Origin: Linepithema humile
Taxonomy: Eukaryota > Arthropoda > Insecta > Hymenoptera > Formicidae
Reading direction: 5' to 3'
DNA length: 64,000 nucleotides
NCBI RefSeq assembly: GCF_040581485.1
Contig: NC_090128.1
Location: forward strand, 40,268,931-40,332,930
Below the pieces are notes generated by a model. It did not search any database and was not told the origin of the DNA. It saw only the letters and a list, made by a program, of their open reading frames with translations. Below are positions 63,091-64,000 of the stretch, one piece after another. A program made the position numbers and the translations under genes. The first letter of the stretch is position 1. Each line of letters opens with the position of its first letter.

Positions 63091-64000
63091 ATGGGTCGTA
63101 AAATAAATTTTGAGAGTAAAGCTCCTACAGGACGTGGAAGAAAGGCGAAAAAGCAAAGTGATCCAACTTTTCCAAAAGGAGTTCTCGGTATGAAAACATA
63201 GCAATAAATTTCTATTGATATTGACATAAAGAAATTATATATAAGATAAGTAAGTATAAACTTATTTATTGCATTGCAGTTAAAGATGAAAACAAGTTAA
63301 GTCATCGACAAAAGCAACGAGCAAAGAAGAGATTACTGAAGAATGAACAGCTGAAAAAAGAGGCAAAAAAATTACTCAAGAAAAAAATTAATGTGGAAGA
63401 AGAACATATACAATTGAAAAATGTATGTTTCTCTTTTGCCTAATAAACAAATTGTTAGCAATGTTAGCAGATTGACAAAAAATTTGATAAATTGAAAAAA
63501 TAATTTGATTAAATTTATTGTTAATCTGCAAACATTGCTAATATTTTGCTATCTGGATATGATAACTGTTATATATATATCACAATTTTATATAAATGTT
63601 TTTTTATTTAATTAATTTTAGGGAAAAGATATATCAAAGCAACTGAAGAAAAAGAAAGAAAAAAAGATTAAGACAGTTATCAATAACGATCATCATAGAG
63701 ATGATATGAAGATTCATTCTGATAATCTATCTGAGTCAAAAACAAAAGTAAAGCAACTTGTAAACAAAAAAAGAATAAAACAGAAAAATAAAAAAGTGGA
63801 TAAAGATGAGAGAAACGAACAAGATATGAGTGATAATGATAATCAATTACTCCTTACAAAATCAAAGAAAAATTTAAAGAAAGGAAAACAGAAATTTGTG
63901 AACAATACAGAAGACGATAGTGAGGAAATGGCGCTCAGTGATGAGGAAGAATCTATTGATGATGAAGAATTTATTGATGATGATCAAAAGGAGCAGGATG
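63091..64000 (+). CDS. NOP2: NOP2/NSUN1-like rRNA m5C methyltransferase, N-terminal exons 1-3 (3' truncated by window edge)
   Basis: Three exons join into one open frame: exon 1 63091-63187, intron GTATG...GCATTGCAG 63188-63279, exon 2 63280-63422, intron GTATGT...ATTTTAG 63423-63621, exon 3 63622 to beyond 64000. Together they give 206 complete codons plus one base. The protein starts MGRKINFESK, followed by GRGRKAKKQ at residues 14-22. This is the MGRK...GRKARKQ signature of NOP2/NSUN1, the nucleolar methyltransferase that makes 5-methylcytosine in large-subunit rRNA and is needed for 60S assembly. Exon 2 carries LSHRQKQRAKKR, resembling the basic LSSRARKRAAKRR stretch in the family. Exon 3 is Lys-rich, with likely nucleolar localisation signals, and ends in an acidic Asp/Glu tract, as in NOP2. 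The RsmB-type catalytic domain is outside the window. The start was chosen because it is the first ATG in this frame and gives the family N-terminus. The base at -3 is T, which is not an optimal context. The family assignment rests on the N-terminus only; another basic nucleolar protein is possible. Confidence 0.78.
63188..63279 (+). other. Intron 1 of the NOP2-like gene
   Basis: A 92-bp AT-rich intron with donor G|GTATGA and acceptor TTGCATTGCAG. Exon 1 ends in phase 1 (97 nt), and the split Val codon (G|TT) restores the frame in exon 2. An in-frame stop (TAG in AAACATAG) follows soon after the donor, so read-through would truncate the protein. This supports real splicing. Confidence 0.78.
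63423..63621 (+). other. Intron 2 of the NOP2-like gene
   Basis: A 199-bp, strongly AT-rich intron with donor AAT|GTATGT and acceptor TTAATTTTAG. Exon 2 plus exon 1 totals 240 nt, so the junction is phase 0 and exon 3 continues with GGA AAA GAT. The intron contains in-frame stops and a T-rich 3' end, typical of short insect introns. Confidence 0.78.

Overview
The window looks like nuclear DNA of an insect, most probably a hymenopteran such as an ant. Short protein-coding exons are separated by small GT-AG introns, CpG appears abundant, moderately GC-rich blocks alternate with very AT-rich ones, and there is an arthropod-type U6 snRNA gene with a TATA box at about -30. The species call is inference. 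No bacterial-style operons, CRISPR arrays or phage genes are visible.

Confident genes occur only in the last 3.2 kb. A complete U6 spliceosomal RNA gene lies at 60853-60959 (+), with its RNA polymerase III promoter just upstream. The 5' end of a protein-coding gene runs from 63091 off the right edge (+). Its first three exons encode a basic, then acidic, N-terminus that matches NOP2/NSUN1, the nucleolar large-subunit rRNA m5C methyltransferase. The catalytic domain lies beyond the window.

The other ~60 kb is gene-poor. I could not support any coding gene from 1 to 60 kb. The open frames there are short, are driven by simple repeats or GC-rich composition, and overlap on both strands without any family signature. 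What this part does contain is repeat structure. There is a Foldback/Mutator-like element at 3126-5033 with 148-bp terminal inverted repeats, 142-bp subrepeats, a 9-bp target duplication and a nested insertion. An AT-rich element with 18-bp terminal inverted repeats lies at 12305-13653. A Penelope-like palindromic insertion lies at 30855-31388 inside a ~26-bp direct repeat. A ~460-bp fold-back is at 34440-34896, and a 1.1-kb element with subterminal GGGGTAAAAYGGACC motifs is at 51482-52577. A diverged tandem array at about 57.86-60.66 kb ends beside the U6 gene. A 164-bp near-perfect hairpin lies at 62546-62709.

Layout: 1-3.1 kb, host DNA with C and G homopolymers; 3.1-5.0 kb, Foldback element; 5-12.3 kb, mixed GC-rich sequence with (AG)n and Z-DNA-type tracts plus two diverged paralogous segments near 11.0 and 11.6 kb; 12.3-13.65 kb, AT-rich element; 15.8-16.7 kb, two decayed copies of an unrecognised coding-like segment; 17-30.8 kb, nothing gene-like; 30.8-35 kb, three palindromic structures; 35-48 kb, CpG-rich promoter-like sequence without an identifiable gene; 48-57.8 kb, AT-rich DNA with one transposon and a purine-skewed block; 57.8-64 kb, tandem array, U6, hairpin and NOP2. 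U6 and NOP2 are co-oriented and about 2.1 kb apart; nothing indicates shared regulation.
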